Shown here in pieces: positions 44,403 through 53,821 of a DNA stretch of 64,000 nt (within the stretch, counting starts at the first letter, position 1; every line of letters starts with the position of its first letter). The stretch is from Pseudomonas sp. GD04091 (GTDB taxonomy: Bacteria; Pseudomonadota; Gammaproteobacteria; Pseudomonadales; Pseudomonadaceae). The notes beneath the pieces are model-generated. The model was not told where the DNA came from, did not search any database, and worked only from the letters and a program-made list of their open reading frames with translations. The translations under genes and the position numbers were made by a program. The stretch is taken from positions 1 to 64,000 of the forward strand of contig NZ_JAOEBG010000017.1 in NCBI RefSeq assembly GCF_029836165.1, read 5' to 3'.

Positions 44403-46310
44403 ATGTCCTTTGCTTCCCTCGGTCTCTCCGAGGCTCTTGTCCGCGCTATCGAGGCAGCGGGCTACACCCAGCCCACTCCGGTGCAACAGCGGGCCATTCC
44501 CGCCGTGTTGCAAGGTCGCGACCTGATGGTCGCCGCCCAGACAGGTACTGGTAAAACCGGTGGCTTCGCGCTCCCGATCCTCGAGCGCCTGTTCCCGGGC
44601 GGCCACCCCGACAAGTCGCAACGCCACGGCCCGCGCCAACCGCGCGTCCTGGTGCTGACCCCGACCCGCGAGCTGGCAGCCCAGGTGCATGACAGCTTCA
44701 AGGTCTATGCCCGCGACCTCAACTTCATCAGCGCCTGTATCTTCGGTGGCGTCGGCATGAACCCGCAGGTCCAGGCCATGGCCAAGGGCGTCGACGTCCT
44801 GGTCGCCTGCCCGGGCCGCCTGCTCGACCTGGCCGGCCAGGGTAGCGTCGACCTCTCCCACGTCGAGATCCTGGTGCTGGACGAAGCCGACCGCATGCTC
44901 GACATGGGCTTCATCCACGACGTCAAGAAAGTGCTGGCGCGCCTGCCGGCCAAGCGTCAGAACCTGCTGTTCTCGGCGACGTTCTCCAAGGACATCACCG
45001 ACCTGGCCGACAAGCTGCTGCACAACCCCGAGCGTATCGAGGTCACGCCGCCGAACACCACCGTCGAGCGTATCGAGCAGCGTGTCTACCGCCTGCCGGC
45101 CAGCCACAAGCGCGCCCTGCTGGCGCACCTGATCACCCTTGGCGCCTGGGAACAGGTGCTGGTGTTCACCCGAACCAAGCACGGCGCCAACCGCCTGGCC
45201 GAATACCTCGAAAAGCACGGCCTGACCGCCGCGGCGATCCACGGCAACAAGAGCCAGAACGCCCGCACCAAGGCCCTGGCCGACTTCAAGGCCAACACCG
45301 TACGCGTACTGGTGGCCACCGACATCGCCGCCCGTGGTCTGGACATCGACCAACTGCCGCATGTGGTCAACTTCGAACTGCCCAACGTCGAGGAAGACTA
45401 CGTTCACCGCATCGGCCGTACTGGCCGTGCCGGTCGTTCGGGCGAAGCCATCTCGATGGTCGCGCCGGACGAAGAGAAACTGCTCAAGAGCATCGAGCGC
45501 GTCACCCGGCAGAAGATCCCGGATGGCGACCTGATGGGCTTCGACGCCTCGACGGTCGAGGCCGAAAAGCCGGAAGTCCGCGAGCGCCAGCCGAACAACG
45601 GCCGTGGCGGACGCAACCAGCAACCTCGCGGCGAAGGCGGCAAGGAAGGCAGTGGCGGACGCAAGGACAAAGGCAAGGACAAGGGCCGCAACAAGCCCGC
45701 AGGCGAGAAGCAGGCCGACAAGGACAAGTCCGGCGAGAAACAGCAGCAAGGCCAGCAGCAACGCAAGCCGCGTGACAAGAAGCCACGCCAGCAACAGGCC
45801 GCGCAGGGCCAGAAGGCCATCCCAGCGGCACCGGCCGATCGTGATCCGGAAGAGTTCCTGGACGACGACGTCGACAATTTCGGCAACCGCGCCGACTACG
45901 TCAGCCCTTACCAGAATGCCAAGAACCAGGGTCGCAACCGCCGCCCCGGTGGCAGCGGCGGACAAGGCCAAGGGCAGCGCAGCGGCGCTGGCCAGGCGCA
46001 AGGTCAGGGCCGTGGCAATGGTCAACAGCGCCAAGGCCAAGGCTCGGGTTCGGGCTCGGGTGAGAAACGCCCGCGCAACGGTGGTGGCAGCAATGGCGGC
46101 GCCCGTCGCGACAATAACGGCGGTCGCAACCGCCGCGACGACTCGCCCCGCCAGGAGCCGGCCGTGCGCAACCCGCGCGAATCGCAGAGCGCGCCGGTGA
46201 TCATCCGCAAGGAATCCAAGCTCGACCGTTACCCGACGCCCGAGCAACTGGACGACCTGCCAAGCCGCCCACGCGGTGAGCGCCCGGCGCTGCTGACCCG
46301 CAAGGGCTGA
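44403..46310 (+). CDS. rhlE: DEAD-box RNA helicase RhlE with a long RGG/Q-rich tail
   Basis: A 635-residue ATP-dependent RNA helicase. The core (about 1-375) carries the Q motif GYTQPTPVQQRAIP, AQTGTGKT, PTRELA, DEAD, SAT, ARGLDI and HRIGRTGRAG. Residues 390-635 are a low-complexity tail with two basic, Gly/Gln/Arg-rich blocks (392-470 and 505-600) split by an acidic island (479-502, DPEEFLDDDVDNFGNRADYV). A conserved-looking end, YPTPEQLDDLPSRPRGERPA, closes it. Such tails often promote RNA binding or phase separation. The start MSFASLGLSEALVRAI is canonical for RhlE. Roles in cold growth and RNA decay are inferred from the family. Confidence 0.93.
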   Translation: MSFASLGLSEALVRAIEAAGYTQPTPVQQRAIPAVLQGRDLMVAAQTGTGKTGGFALPILERLFPGGHPDKSQRHGPRQPRVLVLTPTRELAAQVHDSFKVYARDLNFISACIFGGVGMNPQVQAMAKGVDVLVACPGRLLDLAGQGSVDLSHVEILVLDEADRMLDMGFIHDVKKVLARLPAKRQNLLFSATFSKDITDLADKLLHNPERIEVTPPNTTVERIEQRVYRLPASHKRALLAHLITLGAWEQVLVFTRTKHGANRLAEYLEKHGLTAAAIHGNKSQNARTKALADFKANTVRVLVATDIAARGLDIDQLPHVVNFELPNVEEDYVHRIGRTGRAGRSGEAISMVAPDEEKLLKSIERVTRQKIPDGDLMGFDASTVEAEKPEVRERQPNNGRGGRNQQPRGEGGKEGSGGRKDKGKDKGRNKPAGEKQADKDKSGEKQQQGQQQRKPRDKKPRQQQAAQGQKAIPAAPADRDPEEFLDDDVDNFGNRADYVSPYQNAKNQGRNRRPGGSGGQGQGQRSGAGQAQGQGRGNGQQRQGQGSGSGSGEKRPRNGGGSNGGARRDNNGGRNRRDDSPRQEPAVRNPRESQSAPVIIRKESKLDRYPTPEQLDDLPSRPRGERPALLTRKG

Positions 46311-46320
46311 TTGAAACACC

Positions 46321-46445
46321 GAGGGGCTGCTATGCAGCCCTTTCGCGACACAAGGCCGCTCCCACAGGTACTGCGCTCCGCCAAAGGGCTGCGCTGAACT
46401 TGTGAGAACGGCCTTGTGTCGCGAAAGGGCCGCGTAGCGGCCCCT
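46321..46445. repeat. REP inverted pair (GGCCGCTCCCACA family), degenerate
   Basis: GGGGCTGCTATGCAGCCC with GACACAAGGCCGCTCCCACA faces TGTGAGAACGGCCTTGTGTC with GGGCCGCGTAGCGGCCCC. The right arm has changed GGGAGCGG to GAGAACGG. Confidence 0.75.
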
Positions 46446-46466
46446 CGGTCGTTCAGTTACCGCTAA

Positions 46467-47045
46467 TTACTTCTGCTTCACACCTTCGACGCTGATGTCC
46501 AGGTCCAGGGTCTGGGAGGTCGGGCCCGGGCCTTTGATACCGAAGTCGTTCAGGTTCAGCGTGGTCTTGGCGTTGAAGCCGGCACGCTCGCCACCCCACG
46601 GATCCTTGCCTTCACCGTTGAACACGGCCTTGAAGGTGACCGGCTTGGTCACGCCGTGCAGGGTCAGGTCGCCGGTTACGTCAGCGGTCTTGTCACCCGT
46701 CGACTTGACGCTGGTGGAGACGAACTTGGCTTCTGGGTACTTCTTCACATCGAGGAAGTCTTTGCTGGCGATGTGCTTGTCACGCTCGGCGTGGTTCGAC
46801 CACAGGCTGGCGGTCTTCAGGTCGACGCTGATCTTGCTGGCTTCGGGCTTGGCGCTGTCCCAGGTGAAGTTGCCGTCGAAGTCCTTGAAGGTGCCGTGGA
46901 TGAAGCTGTAGCCCAGGTGGCTGATCTTCCAGTCGACGAACGCGTGCTGCCCTTCCTTGTCGATCTTGTACTCGGCAGCCATGGCCTGGCCGGCGGAGAT
47001 CAGGGCGGTACCGAGCGCCAGAGCGGCAAAAGTCTTTTTCAACAT
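46467..47045 (-). CDS. YceI family periplasmic protein
   Basis: A 192-residue secreted lipocalin-like protein. The signal peptide MLKKTFAALALGTALISAGQ continues to AMAAEYK. YKIDKEGQHAFVDWKISHLG and VTGDLTLHGVTKPVTFKAVF are YceI signatures. Family members bind polyisoprenoid or similar hydrophobic ligands such as isoprenoid quinones. It lies 34 nt after the cytochrome b561 gene on the same strand, the yceJ-yceI arrangement known in E. coli. Confidence 0.93.
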   Translation of the reverse strand: MLKKTFAALALGTALISAGQAMAAEYKIDKEGQHAFVDWKISHLGYSFIHGTFKDFDGNFTWDSAKPEASKISVDLKTASLWSNHAERDKHIASKDFLDVKKYPEAKFVSTSVKSTGDKTADVTGDLTLHGVTKPVTFKAVFNGEGKDPWGGERAGFNAKTTLNLNDFGIKGPGPTSQTLDLDISVEGVKQK

Positions 47046-47079
47046 CCTTTATTCCTTCCTATGCAATTGAGGGTGAGAG

Positions 47080-47631
47080 TCAAGCTTTGCGGCCCAGCAT
47101 GCGGGTGAGGGTCGCGTCACGGTCGATGAAATGGTGCTTGAGCGCCGCCAGCCCGTGGAGCACGGCGAAGATCACCAGGCCCCAGGCCAGCCACAGATGG
47201 ATCACCCCGGCCGTATCGGCCTGGTCTGGCAGGTCGCTGACCAGTGCCGGCACCTCGAACAGGCCGAACACCGGGATACCGACACCGTCGGCGGTGGAAA
47301 TCAGGTAGCCGGCGATCATCACCGCGAACAGGCCCAGGTAAAGCCCCAGGTGGCCCAGCTTGGCGGCCAGGCGAGTCACCTTGCCATGGTTGGCCGGAGC
47401 CGGCGGTGGCGGGCTGACCAAGCGCCAGAGTACACGCAGCAACATGACCGCCAACAGCACCAGGCCGATGCTCTTGTGCAAGTCGGGACCTGCCTTGCGC
47501 CAGGGGTCGTAGTAACCCAGGCCGACCATCCACAGCCCCAGGCCGAACAGGCCGAAGACCGCCAGCGCCACACCCCAGTGCAGGACGATGCTGACCAGGC
47601 CATAGCGAGAAGGTGAGTTGCGCAGTTGCAT
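47080..47631 (-). CDS. Cytochrome b561 (YceJ-like)
   Basis: A 183-residue inner membrane diheme protein with four hydrophobic segments. Candidate heme ligands are the His residues in VSIVLHWGVAL, DLHKSIGLVLLA, GVIHLWLAWG and AVLHGLAALKHHF. The ATG at 47631 (MQLRNSPSRYGLVSIVLHW) follows GGGGAAA; the longer frame is less likely. It probably passes electrons between quinone and a periplasmic acceptor and may work with the YceI protein encoded just downstream. The upstream 190 bp is AT-rich and should hold the promoter. Confidence 0.9.
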   Translation of the reverse strand: MQLRNSPSRYGLVSIVLHWGVALAVFGLFGLGLWMVGLGYYDPWRKAGPDLHKSIGLVLLAVMLLRVLWRLVSPPPPAPANHGKVTRLAAKLGHLGLYLGLFAVMIAGYLISTADGVGIPVFGLFEVPALVSDLPDQADTAGVIHLWLAWGLVIFAVLHGLAALKHHFIDRDATLTRMLGRKA

Positions 47632-47787
47632 GTTGGCGTATTTCCCCGTGAAAGCTGTGCACAGACTAACGCGTGACGTATCGAATAAAAGCACAAAAAA
47701 CTGCTTCGGATTATCGAGAAATCCGATATTTAGTGTGAAAGATTCCTATTAAGGAAACATTAACGATAGACGTTTGGAAGTTCCGAC

Positions 47788-47811
47788 GCCATCGCGGGGT
47801 CCCGCGATGGC
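47788..47811 (-). terminator. Hairpin after the amine oxidase gene
   Basis: GCCATCGCGGG, two bases, CCCGCGATGGC: an 11-bp stem 14 nt beyond the stop of the minus-strand gene. It looks like a collapsed REP pair and has no T run. Confidence 0.5.
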
Positions 47812-47824
47812 TGCTACACGGAGG

Positions 47825-49660
47825 TCAGCCGGCCTTGGCCTGACTGTTGACTACGGGCTTCTTGGCCGGCTCCGACTTGGCGGCGGCCTTCTTCACCGGC
47901 GCCGGTTTGGCCGCAGGCTTGTGTGCCTGCTTGGCCGCTGGCTTGGCTGGAGCTGGTTTGGTGGCTGCCGGTTTCACCGGCTCCTCCTTGACCACAGGCG
48001 CCGGCGCGACCGATGCGGGGGCAGGCGCAGGGGCGACTTCCTCGGCCTTGGCGATCGGCGCGGCCTTGGCCTCTGGCTTGTCGCCACCACCGAACAGGCG
48101 CGAGAAGAAGCCCGGCTTGTCCTGCTTGAGCTCCTCGGCCTTCACCGGCTCCGCCTTGGCCGGGGCCTTGTCGGAAGAGCCACCGAACAGGTTGGAGAAG
48201 AACCCGCCCTTGTCCTTCGCCGCGGCGGCCCCTACCGCCCCTGCTGCGGCCGCGGCGGCGACCGGCGCGGCCTTGACCGGGTCGAACGACTTGCCCGCGG
48301 CCAGGTCCTGGACCTGACTGGCGGCGCGCTGACCACTGCGCAGGGCGCCTTCGAGGGTGCCAGGGTAAAGCGCGTCGGTATGCTCACCGGCAAAGGCGAT
48401 ACGCTGCACCGGGCGCTCCCACAAGCGCCAGTACTTGCTGATCTGCCCCGGGCCGTAGGCCAGGTAGGCGCCGCCGGTGCCCGCGTCGGTGCTGTAGCGA
48501 CGGACCTCGTAACCGGTGAACGCGCCACGGGCCTGCGGATAGAAGGCATGCAGGCGGATCAGCACCTGGTCGACCATCTGCTTGTCGCCAAAGGCCTGCA
48601 GCAGGCGGGCGTTGTCACCGGACAGGTTGATCACCACGTTGGCGCCGCCCTTCAACGCCGGCTCGATCCACAGCATGCCCAGGCCGGTGTTGCTGAAGAT
48701 CTCGCCGGACATGCGCGCACGGCTCTCCCACACCGGGTTCTTGAACTTGAGCATCAACTGGTCGCGCCAGCCGTAGTTGGTACCCTTCAGCGCGGCCAGG
48801 TGCTGGCCATCCAGCCCCGGAGTCATCTGGATCCTGGCCAGGGCGCGCAGCGGCACGGCCATGACCAGGTAATCGGCCTGGTAGCCGACGGCACCGACCT
48901 TGACGGTCACGCCGTCCTTGTCCTGGACGATGGCGGTCACCGGCGAGCTGGTCTTGATGGTCTTGAGCTGCTTGACGAATGCCTGAGCCAGCACCGGGCT
49001 GCCGCCCGGCAGGCGCGCGGCGCGCAGGTCGCGGTCGCTGACGTTGCGGTACACGCGGCTCTGTTGAGCGAAGTACAGCAACGACAGGCGCGACGGTTCG
49101 TCATAACGGGTACGGATCTGCTGGTTGACCAGCTGACGGGCGGTGGCCGGCAGCTGCAGCTTGTCGAGCCAGGTGGAGACGTTCATCTGGTCGAGGGCGA
49201 ACAGGGTGCTGTTGGCGGCCGGGTTGAGCGGGTCGTCGATGGAGCGGGCCAGGTCATCGAGGGTCTTCTCGTAGCGCTTGAGCGCCTCGGCCGTCGCCGG
49301 TTGTTTGGCGGTCAGGTCGGCGGCGCTGAAGTATTCGCCGTCGATCAGGTAGCCAGGGGTGCGCACGAACTCGGGAGCCGGCAGGGTACCGACCTTGAAC
49401 TGCTCGAGGTACTGGTTGAGCACCGGCTGGGTCTTGCTGTTGCCGATCCACTCGCTGGTGGCCAGGCCAGATCGCCCGCCCATGCCCGACTTGGCTTCCA
49501 GCAAGGTGACCTGCCAGCCCTTGCTCTGCAGCTCGTAGGCCGCGGTCAGGCCTGCCAGGCCACCACCGACGACGATCGCCGTCTTGTCCTTGGCCAGCGC
49601 GGCACCGCTGGACACCCCGATCAATACCAACGCGCACAGGCGCACCCAAGCAGCAGCCAT
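47825..49660 (-). CDS. FAD-dependent amine oxidase with a low-complexity C-terminal tail
   Basis: A 611-residue protein. A signal-like start (MAAAWVRLCALVLIGVSSGA) is followed by the dinucleotide-binding motif AIVVGGGLAGLTAAYELQSK (28-47) and the GG motif GGRSG. The flavin C-terminal motif is FAGEHTDALYPGTLEGALRS (423-442). The catalytic fold ends near residue 455. Residues 460-611 are Ala/Pro/Lys-rich with two copies of GFFSxLFGG (486-494 and 517-525), then KPAAKPAP-type repeats. The family deaminates monoamines or polyamines; the substrate is unknown. The hydrophobic start suggests export. The tail resembles AlgP-type repeats and may bind a partner, membrane or nucleic acid. Confidence 0.85.
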   Translation of the reverse strand: MAAAWVRLCALVLIGVSSGAALAKDKTAIVVGGGLAGLTAAYELQSKGWQVTLLEAKSGMGGRSGLATSEWIGNSKTQPVLNQYLEQFKVGTLPAPEFVRTPGYLIDGEYFSAADLTAKQPATAEALKRYEKTLDDLARSIDDPLNPAANSTLFALDQMNVSTWLDKLQLPATARQLVNQQIRTRYDEPSRLSLLYFAQQSRVYRNVSDRDLRAARLPGGSPVLAQAFVKQLKTIKTSSPVTAIVQDKDGVTVKVGAVGYQADYLVMAVPLRALARIQMTPGLDGQHLAALKGTNYGWRDQLMLKFKNPVWESRARMSGEIFSNTGLGMLWIEPALKGGANVVINLSGDNARLLQAFGDKQMVDQVLIRLHAFYPQARGAFTGYEVRRYSTDAGTGGAYLAYGPGQISKYWRLWERPVQRIAFAGEHTDALYPGTLEGALRSGQRAASQVQDLAAGKSFDPVKAAPVAAAAAAGAVGAAAAKDKGGFFSNLFGGSSDKAPAKAEPVKAEELKQDKPGFFSRLFGGGDKPEAKAAPIAKAEEVAPAPAPASVAPAPVVKEEPVKPAATKPAPAKPAAKQAHKPAAKPAPVKKAAAKSEPAKKPVVNSQAKAG

Positions 49661-49864
49661 GATGGCGAACTCCGGTTAGAGAAGCGATAGAAGATACGGG
49701 GAAGAACGCCCCGGGGAGATGCGTTAAGAATACGTCACCTCTGCCCACCCTGCCACCGCAGTGACATCAAGTGCTTTTGGCAACTGGCATTTTTGTCAGT
49801 AGCACGAAGGTGTCAGGCGGTGCAGGCTTGGCAGGTACACCAGAACCAGGCCGAGGGCTCAGCG

Positions 49865-50296
49865 GTGATCTACACAGAAGACTTCGCCAAGTGGACATCC
49901 TCGGCGCCCATGCCCGAAATCATCTGGCATACGCCCACGGGCCTGAGCATCGTGTCCAACGGTATCGCCTACAGCTCGAGCTATGAATCCGACGAAGGGC
50001 ATATCGGCACGGAGTTGATCATCCTTGGCCAGAGCGATATCGAGATTCGCTTCGGCCAGACCGTCGACTGCCTGCTGCTGGAGGTGAACATCAACACGCT
50101 GGGCAACGCCGCCTCGACGGCCTACTGGCTGACCCTGCACGACAGCAACTACATCGAGTTCACGCCAGGCCCAAGCAGCCTGGGGCCATTCTGGCATGAC
50201 GTGCCCGGCCCGCTCGACCGCCTGACCCTCTCGACATTGCCCCAGAGCATCGTGCACATTCGTCAGCTGGAATGGCGTCCGGCCTGGCGTCATTGA
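49865..50296 (+). CDS. Orphan hypothetical protein
   Basis: A 143-residue product starting at GTG 49865 (VIYTEDFAKWTSSAPMPEII), 8 nt after GAGGG. It has no signal peptide or membrane segment and looks beta-rich, for example LIILGQSDIEIRFGQTVDCL and STAYWLTLHDSNYIEFTPGP. No family is recognised. It could be a free-standing domain or a fragment of a larger secreted or toxin-like protein. A longer frame to 49793 exists. It is divergent from the amine oxidase and 73 nt before bioA. Confidence 0.5.
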   Translation: MIYTEDFAKWTSSAPMPEIIWHTPTGLSIVSNGIAYSSSYESDEGHIGTELIILGQSDIEIRFGQTVDCLLLEVNINTLGNAASTAYWLTLHDSNYIEFTPGPSSLGPFWHDVPGPLDRLTLSTLPQSIVHIRQLEWRPAWRH

Positions 50297-50369
50297 GCGG
50301 TTGTCCTGCCCCCCGGCATTGCTTAGGCTTACGCGGTCAAACCGAGCCGCAACGCCAGGAGAAGTGCCC

Positions 50370-51776
<1,407 letters not shown>

Positions 51777-51794
51777 ACCCATGCCTTCACACGG

Positions 51795-51919
51795 CCCCTG
51801 TAGGAGCGGCCTTGTGTCGCGATAGGGCTGCGCAGCAGCCCCAGGTTTTCAGCTTCGCAGCAGAAATTGCCGGGGCCGCTTTGCGGCCCTATCGCGACGC
51901 AAGGCCGCTCCTACAGGGG
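51795..51919. repeat. REP inverted pair (GGCCGCTCCTACA family)
   Basis: CCCCTGTAGGAGCGGCCTTG with GGGCTGCGCAGCAGCCCC faces GGGGCCGCTTTGCGGCCC with CAAGGCCGCTCCTACAGGGG. It fills the bioA-rsmE gap. Confidence 0.82.
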
Positions 51920-51951
51920 ACGATGCCCCCATTCAGATTCCGAGTAGAACC

Positions 51952-52671
51952 ATGAGACTCTCCCGTTTCTTCATCGACGCCCCCCTGGCCCTCGGCGAGC
52001 ACGACCTCCCCGAGGCCCAGGCCCACTACATCGGCCGCGTGCTGCGCATGGCTGCCGGCGACGCCGTGCAGTTGTTCGACGGCAGCGGCCAGGAATACCT
52101 CGGCCAGTTGCTCGAAGTCGGCAAGAAAAGCGTACGCGTCAGCCTCGACCAGGCCCTGCCCGGCCAGGCCGAATCACCACTGCACATCCACCTCGGCCAG
52201 GGCCTGTCCCGTGGCGAGCGCATGGACTGGGCGATCCAGAAGGCCACCGAACTGGGCGCCAACGAAATCACCCCGATCGTCAGCGAACGCTGCGAAGTGC
52301 GTCTGAAGGACGAACGCGCCGACAAGCGCCTGGCGCACTGGCGTCAGGTGGCGATCAGCGCTTGCGAGCAATGCGGTCGCTCCACCCTGCCGGTCATCCA
52401 CCCGCCGCTCACCCTGGCCGAATGGCTCGAGCGCACCGCAGCCGACCTCAAGCTGGTGCTGCACCCGGTGGCCGAGCCGCTGACCAGCCATGACAAGCCG
52501 GCGAAGCTGGCCTTCCTGATCGGTCCCGAAGGCGGACTGAGCGATGCCGAGGTCGAGCAGGCCAAGGCCAGTGGCTACCACGCCGCCCGCCTCGGCCCTC
52601 GGGTGCTGCGCACCGAGACCGCGCCGGTGGTGGCGCTGTCGGTGGCCCAGCAGTTGTGGGGCGACTTCTAG
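51952..52671 (+). CDS. rsmE: 16S rRNA (uracil-1498-N3)-methyltransferase
   Basis: A 239-residue SPOUT-class enzyme methylating N3 of U1498 in 16S rRNA. The N-terminal PUA-like part has AQAHYIGRVLRMAAGD. LGQGLSRGERMDWAIQKATE, FLIGPEGGLSDAEVEQAKA and LGPRVLRTETAPVVAL are the SPOUT knot and SAM-binding motifs. Its stop overlaps the convergent hemolysin III gene by 4 bp. Confidence 0.95.
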   Translation: MRLSRFFIDAPLALGEHDLPEAQAHYIGRVLRMAAGDAVQLFDGSGQEYLGQLLEVGKKSVRVSLDQALPGQAESPLHIHLGQGLSRGERMDWAIQKATELGANEITPIVSERCEVRLKDERADKRLAHWRQVAISACEQCGRSTLPVIHPPLTLAEWLERTAADLKLVLHPVAEPLTSHDKPAKLAFLIGPEGGLSDAEVEQAKASGYHAARLGPRVLRTETAPVVALSVAQQLWGDF

Positions 52672-53285
52672 CTGACGTAGAAGAACACCGCGACGAAGTG
52701 CATCAGGCTGCCGGCGATGACGAACAGGTGCCAGATGCCATGCCAGTGGCGGAACCGGCTGTCGAAGGCGAAGAAGATGATGCCGACGGTGTAGAACACG
52801 CCGCCGGCCGCCAGCCAGGCGAAACCCGCCGCGCCCAGGCTGGTCAGCAGTGGCTTGACCGCCACCAGCACGATCCAGCCCATCACCGCGTAGATGACGA
52901 TCGACAGGATCCGCGCCTCCGAGCGCGGCTTGATCTCTTGCAGCATGCCGATCAGCGCCAGCCCCCAGACCACGCCGAACAGGCTCCAGCCCCACGGTCC
53001 GCGCAGGCTCACCAGGCAGAACGGGGTATAGCTGCCGGCGATCAGCAGGTAGATGGACAGGTGGTCGAGCTTGCGCATGACCCGCTTCGCCCGCCCGCGG
53101 GTGCTGTGGTAGAGGGTGGAGATGCTGTAGAGCAGCAGCAGGGTGAAGCCGTAGATGGAGAAACTGACGATCTTCCAGGGATCGCCCTGCAGGCCGGCCA
53201 CGACGATCAGCCAGATCGCGCCGATGCAGGCCAGCACCGCGCCGACCAGGTGGGTCCAGGCGTTGAAACGTTCACCGTAATACAT
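52668..53285 (-). CDS. Hemolysin III family membrane protein (PAQR-like)
   Basis: A 205-residue protein with seven hydrophobic segments. HLVGAVLACIGAIWLIVV in TM1, LYHSTRGRAKRVMRKLDHLS (the zinc-site SxxxH and D region) and FRHWHGIWHLFVIAGSLMHF (C-terminal HxxxH) are the Hly-III/PAQR hallmarks. Bacterial members are not proven hemolysins; the zinc site suggests hydrolase activity. Its stop overlaps the end of rsmE by 4 bp on the opposite strand. Confidence 0.9.
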   Translation of the reverse strand: MYYGERFNAWTHLVGAVLACIGAIWLIVVAGLQGDPWKIVSFSIYGFTLLLLYSISTLYHSTRGRAKRVMRKLDHLSIYLLIAGSYTPFCLVSLRGPWGWSLFGVVWGLALIGMLQEIKPRSEARILSIVIYAVMGWIVLVAVKPLLTSLGAAGFAWLAAGGVFYTVGIIFFAFDSRFRHWHGIWHLFVIAGSLMHFVAVFFYVS

Positions 53286-53347
53286 GCAAGCAAAGACCTC
53301 CTGAGGCGCTGCGGGTTCCTGCTGGAAGAGGCTCTCAGCATCACATC

Positions 53348-53821
53348 CTAACCACCGGCAAGTTGCAGTTGCGCGTCACGCACCAACCTTTCCAGCCCCA
53401 CCAGATCCGGCACCCGCGCCACCTGCTCACCCACCTGCACCGCCGCCAGTTCCAGCCCCGCCAGCGGCACGTCCACATAGTTGAGCTGGCTGTCGAGCTT
53501 GCACGAACGCGGAATACCCTGCAGCAGCACCGCCAGGTAGCGCAGGCCGGTATCGCCCAGGGCGTTGAGCACGACGATCCGCGCCCGCTCGCCACAGACG
53601 GTCTGACCACCGCAGGCGGCCTCGAAGCCGATCAGCGGCAAACGCTGCTGGCGCCAGTCGACCCAACCCAGGTGCCAGGCCGGCTCGCCTGGCTCGCAGG
53701 CGAGGGTACGATGACCGATCAGCTCGGCCACCGCCACGTTGGGCAGCACCAGGGTGCGGTCGCCCAACGGCAACAGCAGCCCCGTCAGGCTGCTGCGCTG
53801 GCCGGCGATATGTTCAAGCAT
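53348..53821 (-). CDS. chpC: CheW-like coupling protein ChpC
   Basis: A 157-residue CheW domain protein (LLLPLGDRTLVLPNVAVAEL, WHLGWVDWRQQRLPLIGFEA). Its start overlaps the last 8 nt of chpA, implying translational coupling. ChpC links receptors to the ChpA kinase in the twitching chemosensory system of Pseudomonas. The methylesterase gene chpB, found between chpA and chpC in P. aeruginosa, is absent here. Confidence 0.85.
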   Translation of the reverse strand: MLEHIAGQRSSLTGLLLPLGDRTLVLPNVAVAELIGHRTLACEPGEPAWHLGWVDWRQQRLPLIGFEAACGGQTVCGERARIVVLNALGDTGLRYLAVLLQGIPRSCKLDSQLNYVDVPLAGLELAAVQVGEQVARVPDLVGLERLVRDAQLQLAGG

